Source of the DNA: Theropithecus gelada | Lineage: Eukaryota; Chordata; Mammalia; Primates; Cercopithecidae | Length of the DNA stretch: 64,000 bases | NCBI RefSeq assembly: GCF_003255815.1 | Contig: NC_037668.1 | Coordinates: 85,729,783-85,793,782, forward strand | Direction of reading: 5' to 3' | Shown here: piece after piece, positions 42,950 through 54,376 of the stretch | How the letters are laid out: each line of letters starts with the position of its first letter | Position numbering within the stretch: position 1 is the first letter of the stretch | Notes under the pieces: model-generated | The model's input: only the letters and a program-made list of their open reading frames with translations | Databases searched by the model: none | Told to the model about the DNA's origin: nothing | Position numbers and translations under genes: made by a program

Positions 42950-43565
42950 GCTTCCCTTCCCAGACCATCACACACCTTATATTTCATCATTTCTCATCTT
43001 TGATCACTAGCACTGCTTTCTAACAGGTGTTCCTCATTTCTCCATGTTCTCCTAACATTGTCCAGGGGGGTATTTCTAAAACATAAGTGGGATCACTTCA
43101 TTCTCCTATTTAAAATCTTTTATTCCTCTCCATCACCCATCAAATAGAGTCTTGAAATTGACATAATAAATTCATACTGCAAAGTTTTGGATATGCTTAT
43201 GGTTCCCAAAACATATGCTGTGTTTCGTGCTTCCTTGTCTTTGCATATTCTATTCCCTCTGCCTGGAATACCCTCTCTGTCATCTGATTATCTCCTATGT
43301 TTCAAAACTCAGCTCAGACATTATGTCTCCTCTTCAATTCAGAATCAAATCCTCTCTTTTAAATCAATATCACCTTAAGTACACTTCACCTGTTAGACAA
43401 ATCTGACAGCACCACTGTTATTTGTTTCTCCTGTTTTGTTCTCCCTGTGGACTCATATCCCTGAGGACAAGTCCTTTGTTTTCTTCACTTCTAATCTTCA
43501 GTTCCTAGTTTGGAAACAGGCACCTTGTGGTACTCAAGAATGTTTGCTGTACTGAATGCGGAATA
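42950..43565 (+). repeat. L2 LINE, about 600 bases
   Basis: GTGGGATCACTTCATTCTCC, TATTCTATTCCCTCTGCCTGG, CAAAACTCAGCTCAGACATTATG, TCCCTGAGGACAAGTCC and CTCAAGAATGTTTGCTGTACTG trace the sense L2 3' region continuously to its end. Confidence 0.92.
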
Positions 43566-44114
43566 AGTTCTCAGCTATGCCAGGCTAAGGAACTAACAAA
43601 TAGGGAGGCTTGGAAGTATGTACTCTGATCAGGAGAGTGAATGCAATTCCCCTGCAGACTACTGAGCTGCCATGTTAACACACAACTTATTAGACCCTGG
43701 CACAAGTTTATTTTTATAGACAGAGCATCTATTTCAATGGTTACATATATAGCAACAGTTTTCAATCTGCTCCTTTTCCCCAAGAGAAAATCATGGAAGA
43801 GATCAAGAAAGGATAGAAATCGGGGGGTTAGCGGGGCAGTCTTTTGTACTACTTTCTTAAAACAGCTCAGGGAAGAGGAGCCTGATTCACCAAAATACAT
43901 ACATATATATATACTCCCCTGGAAACTTAAATTAGCCCAATGGATAATATGGCTAGATTTCTTTTTCCTTGCCTGTATTCTTCAAATTACCAGTTTGACC
44001 AATGTATAAACACTGACTTACCCAGTTGTTTCAGTTCTGTGAAGCTTCCCTATTGCAAAGCTCTTTACAGAGAAGTTTCAATGTGTTGAAATAAGTATCA
44101 ATGTGATAAACCTT
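43566..44114. other. Unassigned sequence
   Basis: The 122-codon frame at 43641-44009 has no recognisable domain and I do not call it a gene. Confidence 0.35.
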
Positions 44115-44325
44115 GGAGACAGTTTCATGTTTAAATTTGGAATATGGCACTGCTAGCTGCAGAGCTTTGGGAAAGTGATGTCACAGAGTATTAGTTTCCT
44201 CATCTAGCAAACGGACTACAGTACCTAATTCCTAGAGCAATTACAATGATAGATTGAGATAATGCTCATAACACTTAGTACAGCACCTGGTGCTTAGTAG
44301 ATGCCCAGTGAATGTAAGCTCATGT
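44115..44325 (+). repeat. MIR SINE, nearly full
   Basis: GGGAAAGTGATGTCACAGAG, TTAGTTTCCTCATCTAGC, ACAGCACCTGGTGCTTAG and CAGTGAATGTAAGC are sense MIR blocks. Confidence 0.88.
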
Positions 44326-45709
44326 AATCATTCCCTCCCTTTGCTGGACCGTGGACAACGGCAAAGACGGTGGGGAGTATTCGAACCAACTCCCCATATA
44401 TTCCTTGAGTACATACTACAGGTATAACATTAAACCCCGTCCTCTTAGAATACTGAGACCCATCTTAAGGATGATTCTTTGGGAAAACTTAAAAGAGTGA
44501 GCAGATTTAAACTGGTATTTGAAAGATGATGAGCTTTGGTTTCAGAGGGCAAAAGGAAGTCTTTCTGCTTATACAGTGCATCCTGAGTGGACTCACTGGT
44601 TCTCAATATCCATTCACTCTTTCTTCCTTTTACTAATGTACCTTGTCCTACATTCCCCTCCCTCAATTTAGCCCAGATGTGGCTACCTGCTACTTCTTGA
44701 CCTTTTTTTTTTTTTGCCTCTAGGAACCACCACATGAAGAAGTTCTGAACAACAGGATGGGACAAGAAGCATTGTTGTGGATCACTTCTTAAAATGAATT
44801 TACGTGCTCTGTGTGTCTTCTTCCCCTCTCTTGAGGATTGGCATGGGAGTATGATGGGGAAGAGTCATCTTTGCTCATAAAGACAATGGGGGATGATGAA
44901 GTAATAGAAAGAAGAAACTGGGTTCCTGGTGACTTTGTTGAGCACAGCCACCCTTCCCATCCAGACAACAGCTGCTGCACTCCTCCTTCCAGTTAAGCCA
45001 CCACTGTTTGATCTCTATTATTACAACCAAACCAGTATATTCACTAACCACATCCTGAGGATCCAGGTGCAGGAGAAAATGAGCCTAACACATGTGGGGA
45101 CAGAAAAGAAATGGGTCTGAGTGGAAAAGAGGGAGGGTATTTGAGAATAATAGGTAAAGGCAAACAGAGGACAAACTTCTAAATTCTTGATGGGAGGAAG
45201 GCTAGGGATTCTGAGAAAAGAGCAAAGCAAAATAAAGCCTTCCTACCCACATGCCACCAAAAAAGAATGGAATAAAATGAAAGATATTCCATGGAAAAAA
45301 GCCAAGAAGACACATTCCTCTCATTCCAGTTCAACTCAGCATCAGCTCAACTCATAGGAGGAAGGCCCTAAGAGGAGGGTTCAACACCATCCACACTAAG
45401 GGGTGATTCCATTTCTGTCAATTGATCAGCTGCACAGATGGGAAGCGAGGATGAATGGAGGCCCAGTCCATTCTGAATAGCCTTTTGCAAGCTCTGACTT
45501 GCACTGACCATAATCACCTTTCCCTATTGTTCTATTTCCACCTTCTAAGGACACAAAGAGCAAGTAGAATCATTGTATAACTCTTGCTTCAAATGATAGT
45601 CACTCCCATGTGTGATGGTGGCTCCCATGGAGTCTCATCTTATGGAGACAAACAACTCTTTCATTAAGCCCTCATATTTATACATTTCTATTTTTGTCTG
45701 TGCAGACAG
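44326..45709. other. Unassigned sequence
   Basis: 44395-44560 may contain a degraded antisense L2 (TTCCTTGAGTACATACTAC). A run of T lies at 44703-44715. Open frames of up to 106 codons have no domain. Confidence 0.35.
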
Positions 45710-45820
45710 AATTCCCATCAACGCTGTGCAGCCATGGGCAAACAAGTTTCCTTGCCATTCCAGCTTCTTTATCTGAAAAATGAAGAAGCTTGACTTTTCT
45801 ATTTACAGGTGCTCGTGTCA
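45710..45820 (+). repeat. MIR SINE core fragment
   Basis: GCAGCCATGGGCAAACAAGTTTCC and GCTTCTTTATCTGAAAAATGAAG match the MIR core. Confidence 0.6.
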
Positions 45821-46185
45821 ATTACTTTTGGGAGGCAAGAATGTATACGGGGCTTCACACAATAGGGAATGATGATAATTCTGGTGAACTGGAAAGTGCA
45901 TACCTGACCTAAGGATATTAATGTTAAATTTGGAGTTTTGTTTATTGCCTGCTTGTGTTTGGTTTTTGGTATTAAAGCTATATCAGCCACGTAAGCCATA
46001 CCTGAATGCTAGATATAGGCAAGTTTATAAATTCTGGTCTGAATGATCTTAAGGACCCCTCTAGCCCTCAAATTCCATTATTATTTTAAGATGTCCCATT
46101 TTACAGAGTGGACTCCAACTAGCCCTATCTTTTGTGCCAAAGGGAGCAGACGCACCCTTGTATGGGACATCCTCCGTTTCCCCTT
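45821..46185. other. Unassigned sequence
   Basis: Nothing recognised. Confidence 0.3.
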
Positions 46186-46655
46186 CAGATTGCCTTTCCA
46201 TTCTTCTCCACCTTGCTCTGTGCCCTGGAATCTAACTGTTAAGGACTCCATCGAGCTGAGCTCATTGAATTCTGAGTTCTAGTTGGAACTGGCCAATGAG
46301 AATGCCAGCCTGAAACAGGCAGGTGAGAGGACAGAAAGGTTAGCCCCTCTCTATTTATCTGCTGATTGGCAGTGGCTGGGTTCCTGTACTACAGCCACAT
46401 CCCCTGTCTGCTGGCCTTACCCTATGGCTACATGTCTCAATGGTTCAGATAACCATATCTCCCTTTCCCTTTCAGGCCAAGAGACATAATTGGCTGCCCA
46501 CTGGTAGGAACATTGGATATTTCACCATCAACTCCCTTTTCTGTTTTTCTTAACCCTTCCCACATCTTCAAAAATAGTACTTTCTCTAAAGCCTCCTTAG
46601 ACCCCCCTTCTGAGTGTACCATTTGTTCCTTGCCAGGACCCTGACTAATTCACTA
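46186..46655 (+). repeat. Unnamed dispersed repeat, copy C
   Basis: Starts near AGATTGCCTTTCCATTC and ends TGAGTGTACCATTTGTTCCTTGCCAGGACCCTGAC. The end block is shared with copies A, B and D. Confidence 0.65.
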
Positions 46656-46739
46656 TCAATCCTCTTCTCTATGTGCTTCCAGTGGGTATGAGGTTCGGAT
46701 GTTTTGGCCATAAAAACAGGTTACAGATTATAGTGTTTA

Positions 46740-47255
46740 TTATATCCCTGTAGTGGCAATCTATTTTTTGGTCTTTTCAGCACTTTCCCTTCCAGGAATA
46801 GTTAAGGAACACTCCCTTCCATGATCCAAAGCATACAGAAGTACCAATCATAGGTGCCATGCTCTGGCATAGAACAGGCATGTGACCCAAGCCGGGTCAT
46901 TGAATGAGCATGCGATCCAAGCCAGGACAAGCTCACTCAGGAACTTTTAAAATGGAACTAAGAGAAGACGGGCCACTCCTTTTGGATGATGTTGCTAGGA
47001 AGTGGCAGGTCCAGGAGTTACAATGACCATGCTTCAGCCTCAAGAAGAAAGCGGGGCTATGATGGTAACCCAGTGAAATAGAACCATAGGAAAAAGGAGA
47101 GACTACACAAGGAGCAAGGTTGGTTTGTGTCTGAAGACCCAGTAACTTGTCATCCTGCAAGCCCAGCCATCCAGCAACTTTCCTGAAGTATGCCTTTGGT
47201 TTACTTTTTTGCTTAAATTCCTTTGAGTATAGTTTTTCTATTGACTAATGCATCC
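46740..47255 (+). repeat. LTR-like old repeat, unnamed
   Basis: GGCATGTGACCCAAGCCGGGTC, a second near-copy (GCATGCGATCCAAGCCAGG) and the end TTTTTTGCTTAAATTCCTTTGAG resemble a common mammalian LTR-type repeat. Family not assigned. Confidence 0.4.
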
Positions 47256-47359
47256 CTAGTGGAGATGAAGTTCAGGATTAGTCTGACTCCAACTGACCAG
47301 GTATGCAGTCTCTTAGAGAAGATTTGAGCTCTGTGTGATAAAAGAGCTGCTGGATCCTC

Positions 47360-47500
47360 ACTTTTGTGTAGTGTTCTGTGGTTTATAGAGTGCCTTCACA
47401 CCCATTACTTCATTTTGTCCTTATAATAGTTCTAGGTGACAAATAGGGCAAGGTGTGTTATCCCCTATTAGCTGCCATGAGTCCTAGGGCTCAGAGAGGC
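47360..47500 (-). repeat. MIR SINE fragment
   Basis: TTTATAGAGTGCCTTCACACCC, TTACTTCATTTTGTCCTTATAATAG and GGGCTCAGAGAGGCAAAGG are reversed MIR blocks. Confidence 0.75.
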
Positions 47501-48369
47501 AAAGGATCTAAAGATAAAGCCACTTTCAGCTTTGGTCTTTAACTTGGTGTGACCATGCCAAGCCTTCCCCTAAAAAGGCACAGTGGCCCTGTTTGTCCAA
47601 TGTGTTCCTGAGTGGATCTTGGCTTATATCTACACCTTACTTTGCCACTGTCTTTTCTGTGTCTGAAAATATTCTTCGTGCTCTCTACTTTGAGATATAC
47701 AGTCTGTTCTATTTCTACCTCCAGCTTGAACTCTGGCACTCAATGTTTCCACTTTTAGCCTCTCTGATGTGCTATGAACCTTGAGGCTCATGGCAGGTCT
47801 CCTCCCTCCTGATTAAACCTCTCTTTCTTCACCTCAACCACCCCATAAACTTCCTATGAGGAGCCTTAGTGGCACTGCTCAATATGACCTTGACTCCAGC
47901 CCCAGAAGGACAAGTAGCTGAGGGAAATCTAGGATCCCAGTTAATCTGACTTAGTCCCTTGTCCTTTCCATATGCAAGAATAGAGAAAGACCCCTATATT
48001 CAGAAAACAGTACACTTAGATTTTCCCTAATAGTAGTGTCTTGAGTGTCTTGTCAACAACTCTGAGGATGGAATATCATTTTCTAAGGTTTCACTTTCAG
48101 TCACGATGTACAAGCTTACAAAGAGAAGTGTAGAAGTTGGAATAATACGATATGCTTTTTACAAATAAGACAAAAGACTGAAATAGAGGATACAGCCCAA
48201 ATTAGCACAAGAGCAACTCCCACTGATGAGAAAATTATCTGACTGCAAATTACACACTGCTACTCCATGAGCTTCATTGAGGTTTAAGGTACTGGATTAA
48301 CCAAAATGAAGCAGAAGAAAAAAAGTGAGCTAGAAAAACAAATGCACCAAGGTGAAGAGGAAAAACATA
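47501..48369. other. Unassigned sequence
   Basis: No repeat or exon recognised. Confidence 0.35.
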
Positions 48370-48520
48370 AATTAATATTTGCTAATGATATAGTATATAC
48401 TGCTCTATATCAGTCATATCGTTCCCATTTTAAAATGCACAAGATTTGGTGAGTAGTAAAATGCCAAGAAGTTAAGGCAGTTGGTCATTGTCTAATCTAG
48501 GATTACAGGATGGGTCAGTC
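48370..48520 (-). repeat. Possible MIR fragment
   Basis: ATCGTTCCCATTTTAAAATGC and GGTCATTGTCTAATCTAGGATTACAGG fit a very diverged reversed MIR. Confidence 0.35.
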
Positions 48521-48691
48521 TGGCTTCAGAAACTCGCCTTCCTAGTGAGAGATAGACTTTCTCTTGTTCAGTTAAGCAGTATTGATCAGGAAAAGAATCT
48601 GTTGTGTCAGAGGAAAGCAATATGTCAGATCTGATTACCACAGATAAAGTGTACTAAGTCAGGGGAACGTTTACAGATCATCAGATATATC

Positions 48692-49085
48692 TGTCAGGGT
48701 CCCAGCAAGAAACTGGCAGCACACTCAAGTGAGAAGAGCTCAAGGAGAGACTAATTATAAAGGTGTAAGCAAGGGAAGGGAATCCTAGGGGATGGAGCAG
48801 TAACCCAGAGCTGATAATAGTGGAGGTTACCACCCCAGGCTAGAGGGGAAGAGGTGGGAGAGAACTCTGAAGGAGAGGGAGTCCTGTAGAGCAGCCCCCT
48901 TGAAGGGATTAGTGACATCTGAGACAGCCAAACCAAGGTGACTTCACTGGGAGGAATTCAGGGAAAAAAATACCCTGATCTCACTCTTCTACTTTACTTT
49001 ATCCAGAGGCCTTAAAGGTACAGAAGGGCATTTATGTATTTCATACAGGTCAGCCTCCTGGGGCAGGCAGAGAAGGGTGGAGGGA
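48692..49085 (-). repeat. Unnamed dispersed repeat, copy D
   Basis: Read on minus, the 3' end is GAGTGTGCTGCCAGTTTCTTGCTGGGACCCTGACA, the same block that ends copies A, B and C. The preceding CACCTTTATAATTAGTCTCTCC also aligns. Confidence 0.65.
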
Positions 49086-49499
49086 AGACCTCGTTAAATG
49101 AAGACATCCAGCACACCAAAACAGGCAGAAAGCAGACATGATAACAAGATTGCCACCTTTTTACCTTCTTGTAACCATAAGAACGAGGGAAGCTTCATTC
49201 CAATGAAATTTGACCAAAATAGAGAAGAAGTTGTAATGGTACGTGTAACCACTCTAGATTGGATACTCCTACAGCTAATGATATGATAATGAGAAAAATC
49301 ATATGCAACTGAAGTGGATATTTCAATAAGGAGTTGAGCAACATGTGGTCTAGTTAGGACCATCTTGGAAAGAGTTTGGGAGGTATTGGTGGAGTAGATG
49401 TGGAGAAGAGTTAGCTTATTCAAAGAATTATACTGAAATTACTCCCTCAGAAAAACCTTGGATCTACCAGAGCTTGTTTCTTTGCAAACTTGGTCGTAG
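49086..49499. other. Unassigned sequence
   Basis: Unique-looking; the 109-codon minus-strand frame at 49094-49423 has no domain. Confidence 0.35.
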
Positions 49500-50345
49500 G
49501 CCATGTAAATAAAACTGAATGTCATCCGGTGAATGAGGAAATGAAGGAAATAGAATCAGAGAGGTGGTGAAATGCTAAATTACATAGGTCTGTTGGAAAA
49601 TTTTGAACAGAGGAGCACGTGATTTGACTTACATTTTAATACGCTTGTTCAGGAAAATGTGTGAAGAGATTGTACAGGGACATGACTGGATGTCGAGGAC
49701 CAGGTAAGAAGCTAATGCAATAATTTAGGCAAAAAGGATGATGGTAACAGTGGAGGTAGTGAGAAGTGGCCACATCCTCAAGATTTTTTGTAAGTAATAC
49801 TATGGAATCAGCTGAATAAGTGGATATTAGGTGTGAGAAAAGGAGTCAAAAGAAGCCCCAAGGTTTCAGCCTAAGCAATGGAAGGATAAAGCTGACATTT
49901 GTTAAGGTAGGGAAGACTGTAAGTGAAGCTGTATGTTATTTGGGGTGAAAGGAGAAATCAGGAGTTTGGTTTTGAACATACTGGCTTTGAGATATATATT
50001 AGACATTCATATGGAAATATTAAAAAGATTATTGAATATATACAGGTCTACAGTTCAGTATAGAAGTGTACGCAGGAGATACCAATCTGGATATTAGCAC
50101 ATAAATAGTATTTAAAACTATAAGACTGGATGGGGTTACCAAAAAAGTGAGAAAAGCAGAATCCTGGACCACACCACAGTTCAGTTTGGAAAAATGAGGA
50201 AGAGCCAGTAAAGGAAAACCGAGGGTTGGTCAATGAGGCAGAAAGAAAAAACTGATGGAATTGCAACATGGGCAGAAACCAGAGGTAGGAAGGCAGGTGA
50301 GTCACTGGTTTCCAAGTACAAATAAGAATTAGCACTTTGGAGTTT
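49500..50345 (-). repeat. L2 LINE, long interior fragment
   Basis: AACAGAGGAGCACGTGATTTGAC, AGAAGCTAATGCAATAATTTAGGC, GCAGGAGATACCAATC and GACTGGATGGGGTTACC are successive antisense L2 blocks. With about 850 bases it is the longest L2 here. Confidence 0.85.
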
Positions 50346-50513
50346 CACACCTGACAATCCATGAAACAAGACTTCAAAGGAATTTGTTTGAAAACTTGTT
50401 TATAATTATAAGTCTCTGATTGTGGGAAGAATTTGAATACAAAGTATGAAACTCTTTGTTCTGACAACGACTGTAAATTGTTGAAACTCTTGTTCCAGTA
50501 TGATGTGCTTTTT

Positions 50514-50523
50514 TTTTCTTTTC

Positions 50524-50568
<45 letters not shown>

Positions 50569-50853
50569 GAGATGGAGTCTAACTTTGTTGCCCAGGCTGG
50601 AGTGCAGTGGCATGATCTCAGCTCAGTTCAACCTCCGCCTACCAGGCTCAAGTGATTCTCCTGCCTCAGCCTCCCAAGTAGCTGGGATTACAGGTGTCCA
50701 CCACCATCCCCTGCTAATTTTTTTTGTATTTTTAGTACAAATGGGGTTTCATCATATTGGTCAGGCTGGTCTCGAACTCCTGACCTCAAGTGATCCACCT
50801 GCCTTGGCCTCCCAAAGTGCTGGGATTACAGGAGTGAGCCACCATACCCAGCC
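50514..50853 (-). mobile_element. AluS, minus strand
   Basis: A TTTTC-rich tail (50514-50568) is followed by GAGATGGAGTCTAACTTTGTTGCCC through CACCATACCCAGCC. Flanking repeats TGATGTGCTTTTT (50501-50513) and TGATATGCTTTTT (50854-50866) differ by one base. Confidence 0.95.
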
Positions 50854-50919
50854 TGATATGCTTTTTAAAAATCACTTTAATCTAGCTGTGATACACTGGG
50901 TAAGTTGGTAGAAAGATCA

Positions 50920-51110
50920 TGCATTCATTCATCGATTCATTTATTCAACAAGTATCAGTTTATGATATGCCGGGCACTGATATAAACGCCAGGCACTGCA
51001 GTGAATACAACCAAGAGAAATATCTGCCTCCAAGGAGCTTTCTCTTAGCAATCAATGTGCAGGAGTGGGCAGAACATGGGGTACAAATCTCAGCCATCTC
51101 ACCTACCTCT
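50920..51110 (-). repeat. L2 LINE 3' end
   Basis: TCATTCATTCATCGATTCATTTATTC, TATGCCGGGCACTGATATAAACG and CTCCAAGGAGCTTTCTCTTAGC form the antisense L2 3' end. AACGCCAGGCACTG repeats part of the motif. Confidence 0.85.
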
Positions 51111-51173
51111 TGAGTAAGTCACCTTAATCTCTTCCTCTTCCAGAGCCTCATCCAGAAAAGAGGATTCAGAGTA

Positions 51174-51654
51174 GGCATTAGGTTGTGAAAGCTGCCATAA
51201 ACAAAGTGCCACAAACTGGGTGGCTTAAACAACAGAAATGTATTGTTTCACAGTTCTGGGGGTAGAAGTACACAATCAAGGTTTCAGCAGGGTGGTTTCT
51301 TCTAAGGGCTATAAGAAAAGGATGTGATCCAGGCCTCCCTCCTTGGCTTGTAGATTTTTGTCCTCTTTCTATGTCTCCTCACATCATCTTCCTTCTATAC
51401 TTTCGTCTCTGTGTCCATATCCCTTTTTATAAGGTGTCTCCCCACATCATCTTCCTTCTATACTTTCGTCTCTGTGTCCATATCCCTTTTTATAAGGATG
51501 CCAGTCTTATTAAATTAGAGACCATTCTAATGACTTCATTTTAATTTGCTTACCACTGTCAAACTCTGTCTCCAAATAAGATCATATTCTGAGGAAGCAG
51601 GGGTTAGGATTCTAATATGTCTTCTTTTGGGAGGACACAAAGTCAGCCCTAACA
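51174..51654 (-). mobile_element. MLT1-type MaLR solo LTR
   Basis: Read on plus: GCTGCCATAAACAAAGTGCC, ACTGGGTGGCTTAAACAACAG, CTCACAGTTCTGG-type block, CTAATGACTTCATTTTAATTTGC and GGACACAAAGTCAGCCCTAACA, the reversed MLT1 sequence. It is 481 bases including a 63-base internal duplication. No partner LTR is seen. Confidence 0.88.
51372..51497 (+). repeat. 63-base tandem duplication inside LTR
   Basis: Units 51372-51434 and 51435-51497 each begin TGTCTCC and end TATAAGG. They differ at one base (T/C at unit position 8). Confidence 0.97.
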
Positions 51655-51714
51655 GAATGCCTGTTCATATGCTAACTCTTTGGATGGCTACAAGGCTCGT
51701 GGCAAGTAGCAGGC

Positions 51715-51975
51715 AGAAAACCATTGTAGCCAAGTGGTCAGCACTTGGAATCTAGACCAACTGTCCACTCCAGAGCAGTCTCTGTTGCTGACTCTGCTTA
51801 TTACTGACCTTGGTTATATTCCTTAACCTTTCACTGAGCTTCCACTTCAACTGAAATATAGGAGAGGTGAGGTGGGGAATGCACTTACCTCACAGGGTCA
51901 GTGCAAGGGTCAAAATATGGATATAGCAAAATATGGATCTTGCATAGTCTAAGTACTCTAATAAATGGCAGCAGT
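51715..51975 (+). repeat. MIR SINE, nearly full
   Basis: TAGCCAAGTGGTCAGCACTTGGAATC, TTATTACTGACCTTGG, CACTTACCTCACAGGGTCAGTG and CTAAGTACTCTAATAAATGG are sense MIR blocks. AAAATATGGAT is locally duplicated near 51912-51940. Confidence 0.85.
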
Positions 51976-52079
51976 GTGTGTATTTTTAAATTATTGAAGA
52001 ATGAATGTATGTGTAAAAAGAGATAAGGGAAGTAGAGGGCTTTACATAAAAAAGTATTCTTCAAAAAAAAAAGGTCTCA

Positions 52080-52200
52080 TTTATAAATTATTTTAAGGTT
52101 TACAGGGCATTTTCACATCCTCGCTATAACCCACTTTGATGGATACTATTATTCCCATTTTATAGATGAGAACATTGAGGCTTGGAGAGGGATGTAAAAT
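52080..52200 (-). repeat. MIR SINE fragment
   Basis: TGGATACTATTATTCCCATTTTATAGATGAG and ACATTGAGGCTTGGAGAGG are the reversed MIR centre. Confidence 0.85.
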
Positions 52201-52847
52201 GGTAGCCAAAATATTAGAGTGGTTGTGGTTCTCTTGGATATTCTAAGGATGGTGCTTTCTTTTTCTTTTACTTTTTTTTTATTAACTTGTAGCTCTTAAG
52301 CTCACATACTGAGCATGCTGCAATATAAACAATCCTGATGAGAAGCTGTCCAAAGGAATTCACAGCATCTTTGCGCTCCTTGCTGAATACTTAAAATCTT
52401 CAGCACACTCAGGCTGGGATCGGTTTTCCTAAATGCCTTCATGCTTTGGAAGCTTGGAGTTTGGCTCCTTGGGGACCTTTCTGCTTCCATTTAAACCCAA
52501 AGCAATGGACTTGAAAATCAAAATCCAAAAAGCTAACAAAGACCTTATTAATTGTGGCTTCTTTATAAACAGTTTTTTTCGCTCTTCTTTCTCCTCTCTC
52601 TAGGCAACCCTTGCATAAAAATATCCACTCACCAACTGTTCACCAACTGTTCTTCCTCTTGCTGGCATACCTTACGCAGCATCCTAAGATGCCAGAGCAC
52701 ATTTCTGCTGCAGCCTCCACGATGCCTGGGCTTATAGCCATCAGGTCTTGCTATGGTGAGGCGTGTGGGAGAGGAGGGAGAGATGGTGTTGTCTGGCACA
52801 GGAAGCCCAGGCCGTGTGGCAATTAGGGCTCAGACTGGAAAGGCAGT
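52201..52847. other. Unassigned sequence
   Basis: T-rich runs near 52258-52280; otherwise unique-looking, no exon. Confidence 0.35.
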
Positions 52848-53085
52848 GGCCACGTCATAGGCTTTGGAGTCAGAAAGACCTAGGTTTGAGTCCCAGCTCA
52901 GCCATGTCCTTACTGTGTGTTATCATTCAAATTACTGTGTTTCACTGTCTGAGCCCAAAATTTCTCTCCTGTAAAAGACGGATAATAACTGTTTCTAAGG
53001 ACTGTCATGAAGATTTTTTTAAAAACTCCTGTATGTGATGGCCATGATATGGTGCTTGGTACATTATACAGACTCAATACAGGAA
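52848..53085 (+). repeat. MIR SINE, nearly full
   Basis: GGCTTTGGAGTCAGAAAGACC, GTTTGAGTCCCAGCTCAGCC, AAAGACGGATAATAACTG and ATGGTGCTTGGTACATTATAC are sense MIR blocks. Confidence 0.93.
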
Positions 53086-53150
53086 AATTTCCTTTATCTC
53101 TTTTTAACTCCCAAGAAGCTCATAGTCCAGTAAAAGGACCAAATTAAAAA

Positions 53151-53151
53151 A

Positions 53152-53195
<44 letters not shown>

Positions 53196-53208
53196 AAAAA
53201 AAAAAAAA
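53151..53208 (+). repeat. AAAG tetranucleotide STR plus poly-A
   Basis: About 11 AAAG units followed by a 14-base A run. An L2-like fragment (AAGAAGCTCATAGTCCAG) precedes it. Confidence 0.96.
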
Positions 53209-53209
53209 G

Positions 53210-53654
53210 GAAATCTATGCAAGTGTTAAATATTTTAAAAATAGTTGAATAAGGTAGTATAAATATATACTTTTATACTATTTTTATTCAGTAGTATAAA
53301 AGATGAAACAGGACAGTATCTGGTGACTTAGGAAAGGGAAATGGCTGTAAGTGCTAGATTTCAGAGAACGAAGAGATCTTCGGAGGCTGAAGAAGTCCTT
53401 TCTGCTCTTTTTAAGAAGTCTAGTTCTAGCCAAGCTCTGCCTCTCAGCATGTGGGACAATTAATTCCTCCAATTCCTCCACAAACAATTGGAAGTGTTAT
53501 CTTTGGGCTAGGCCTAAGCCATGGAGGCATGAGGCGAACAGACCCCAGCCTCAACCTTTAGGAGCTTGCAGAGGAGCCAGAGAACCAGGCATGCAAACAG
53601 TTGTAACAGGTAAGAGGGACAGAATCATATGGCTGTTTATGGAGCAGGCCTGGA
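53210..53654. other. Unassigned sequence
   Basis: The frame at 53351-53671 (106 codons) has no domain. GCAAACAGTTGTAACAGGTAAG resembles a splice donor context, but no exon is supported. Confidence 0.3.
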
Positions 53655-53850
53655 GGAGTTGGACAGATTAGGGACCAAATTCCAGCTCGGCTACTTACTA
53701 GCACTATGGCTAGTAGCTTAACTTCTCTGAGCCTTCTTTTTTCATTTGAAAAAATTGAGATAATAATAATGAGTCCTTCACCTTGTTGCAAAGATGAAAT
53801 GACACAATGCTTGTTAACGCACAGCAGAGTCCTGGTATTAAGAGTTCAAT
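53655..53850 (+). repeat. MIR SINE fragment
   Basis: AATTCCAGCTCGGCTACTTAC, TAGCTTAACTTCTCTGAGCC and GAGATAATAATAATGAGTCC are sense MIR blocks. Confidence 0.9.
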
Positions 53851-53889
53851 AATTGTTAACTGGTATAATTCAGGGTGAAAAACGTGTAT

Positions 53890-54020
53890 ACATTTATTTA
53901 GAGATTTTGAATTATAATAATATGCATGTGTATACATTTGCATATATGTAATATGTGTGTGTCTACATATAATATGTGTACATTTATAATATAGATTATA
54001 TATGTATGTGTGTATATAGT
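53890..54020. repeat. TG/TA-rich low complexity
   Basis: Alternating TG/TA motifs (ATATGTGTGTGTC, TATATATGTATGTGTGTATATAG) without a clean repeat unit. Confidence 0.75.
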
Positions 54021-54364
54021 ACTGTAGAAAGCTCTTAACCTCTAAAGTTTTCACTTTCCTTCTTCTCAAAATAATCAGTTGGCTCAGAACTCTCCCTGTG
54101 ACCTTGGACACATCAGGCTTTCCACAGTCTCACTCACCCACCCTCAGCATTATCTCTGACCAAATGAGTCCCTCACCTTCCTGTCATGCTCAACCATAGG
54201 AGTTCTGAGTATTCTCAAAAGTCACTTCCTAAAACCTTGCAAATCTCTGAATTCATGAGGGTTGATATGACAGCGAGCATATCAGAAGTCCATAAAGAAT
54301 TGCAGTGGGACCCAAATTCTTTTTTCTAAAAAGTTAGTAAATGACCAAGACATGCTCTTCACTT
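54021..54364. other. Unassigned sequence
   Basis: Nothing recognised. Confidence 0.3.
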
Positions 54365-54376
54365 AAAGCTGAGTTC

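Noticed and set aside
43641..44009. 122-codon frame
   Set aside because: No recognisable domain, no splice context, no codon or composition signal; expected by chance in 64 kb.
53575..53615. Splice-donor-like CAGGTAAG as evidence of an exon
   Set aside because: A single donor-like match with no acceptor, conserved frame or partner exon; such matches are frequent by chance.
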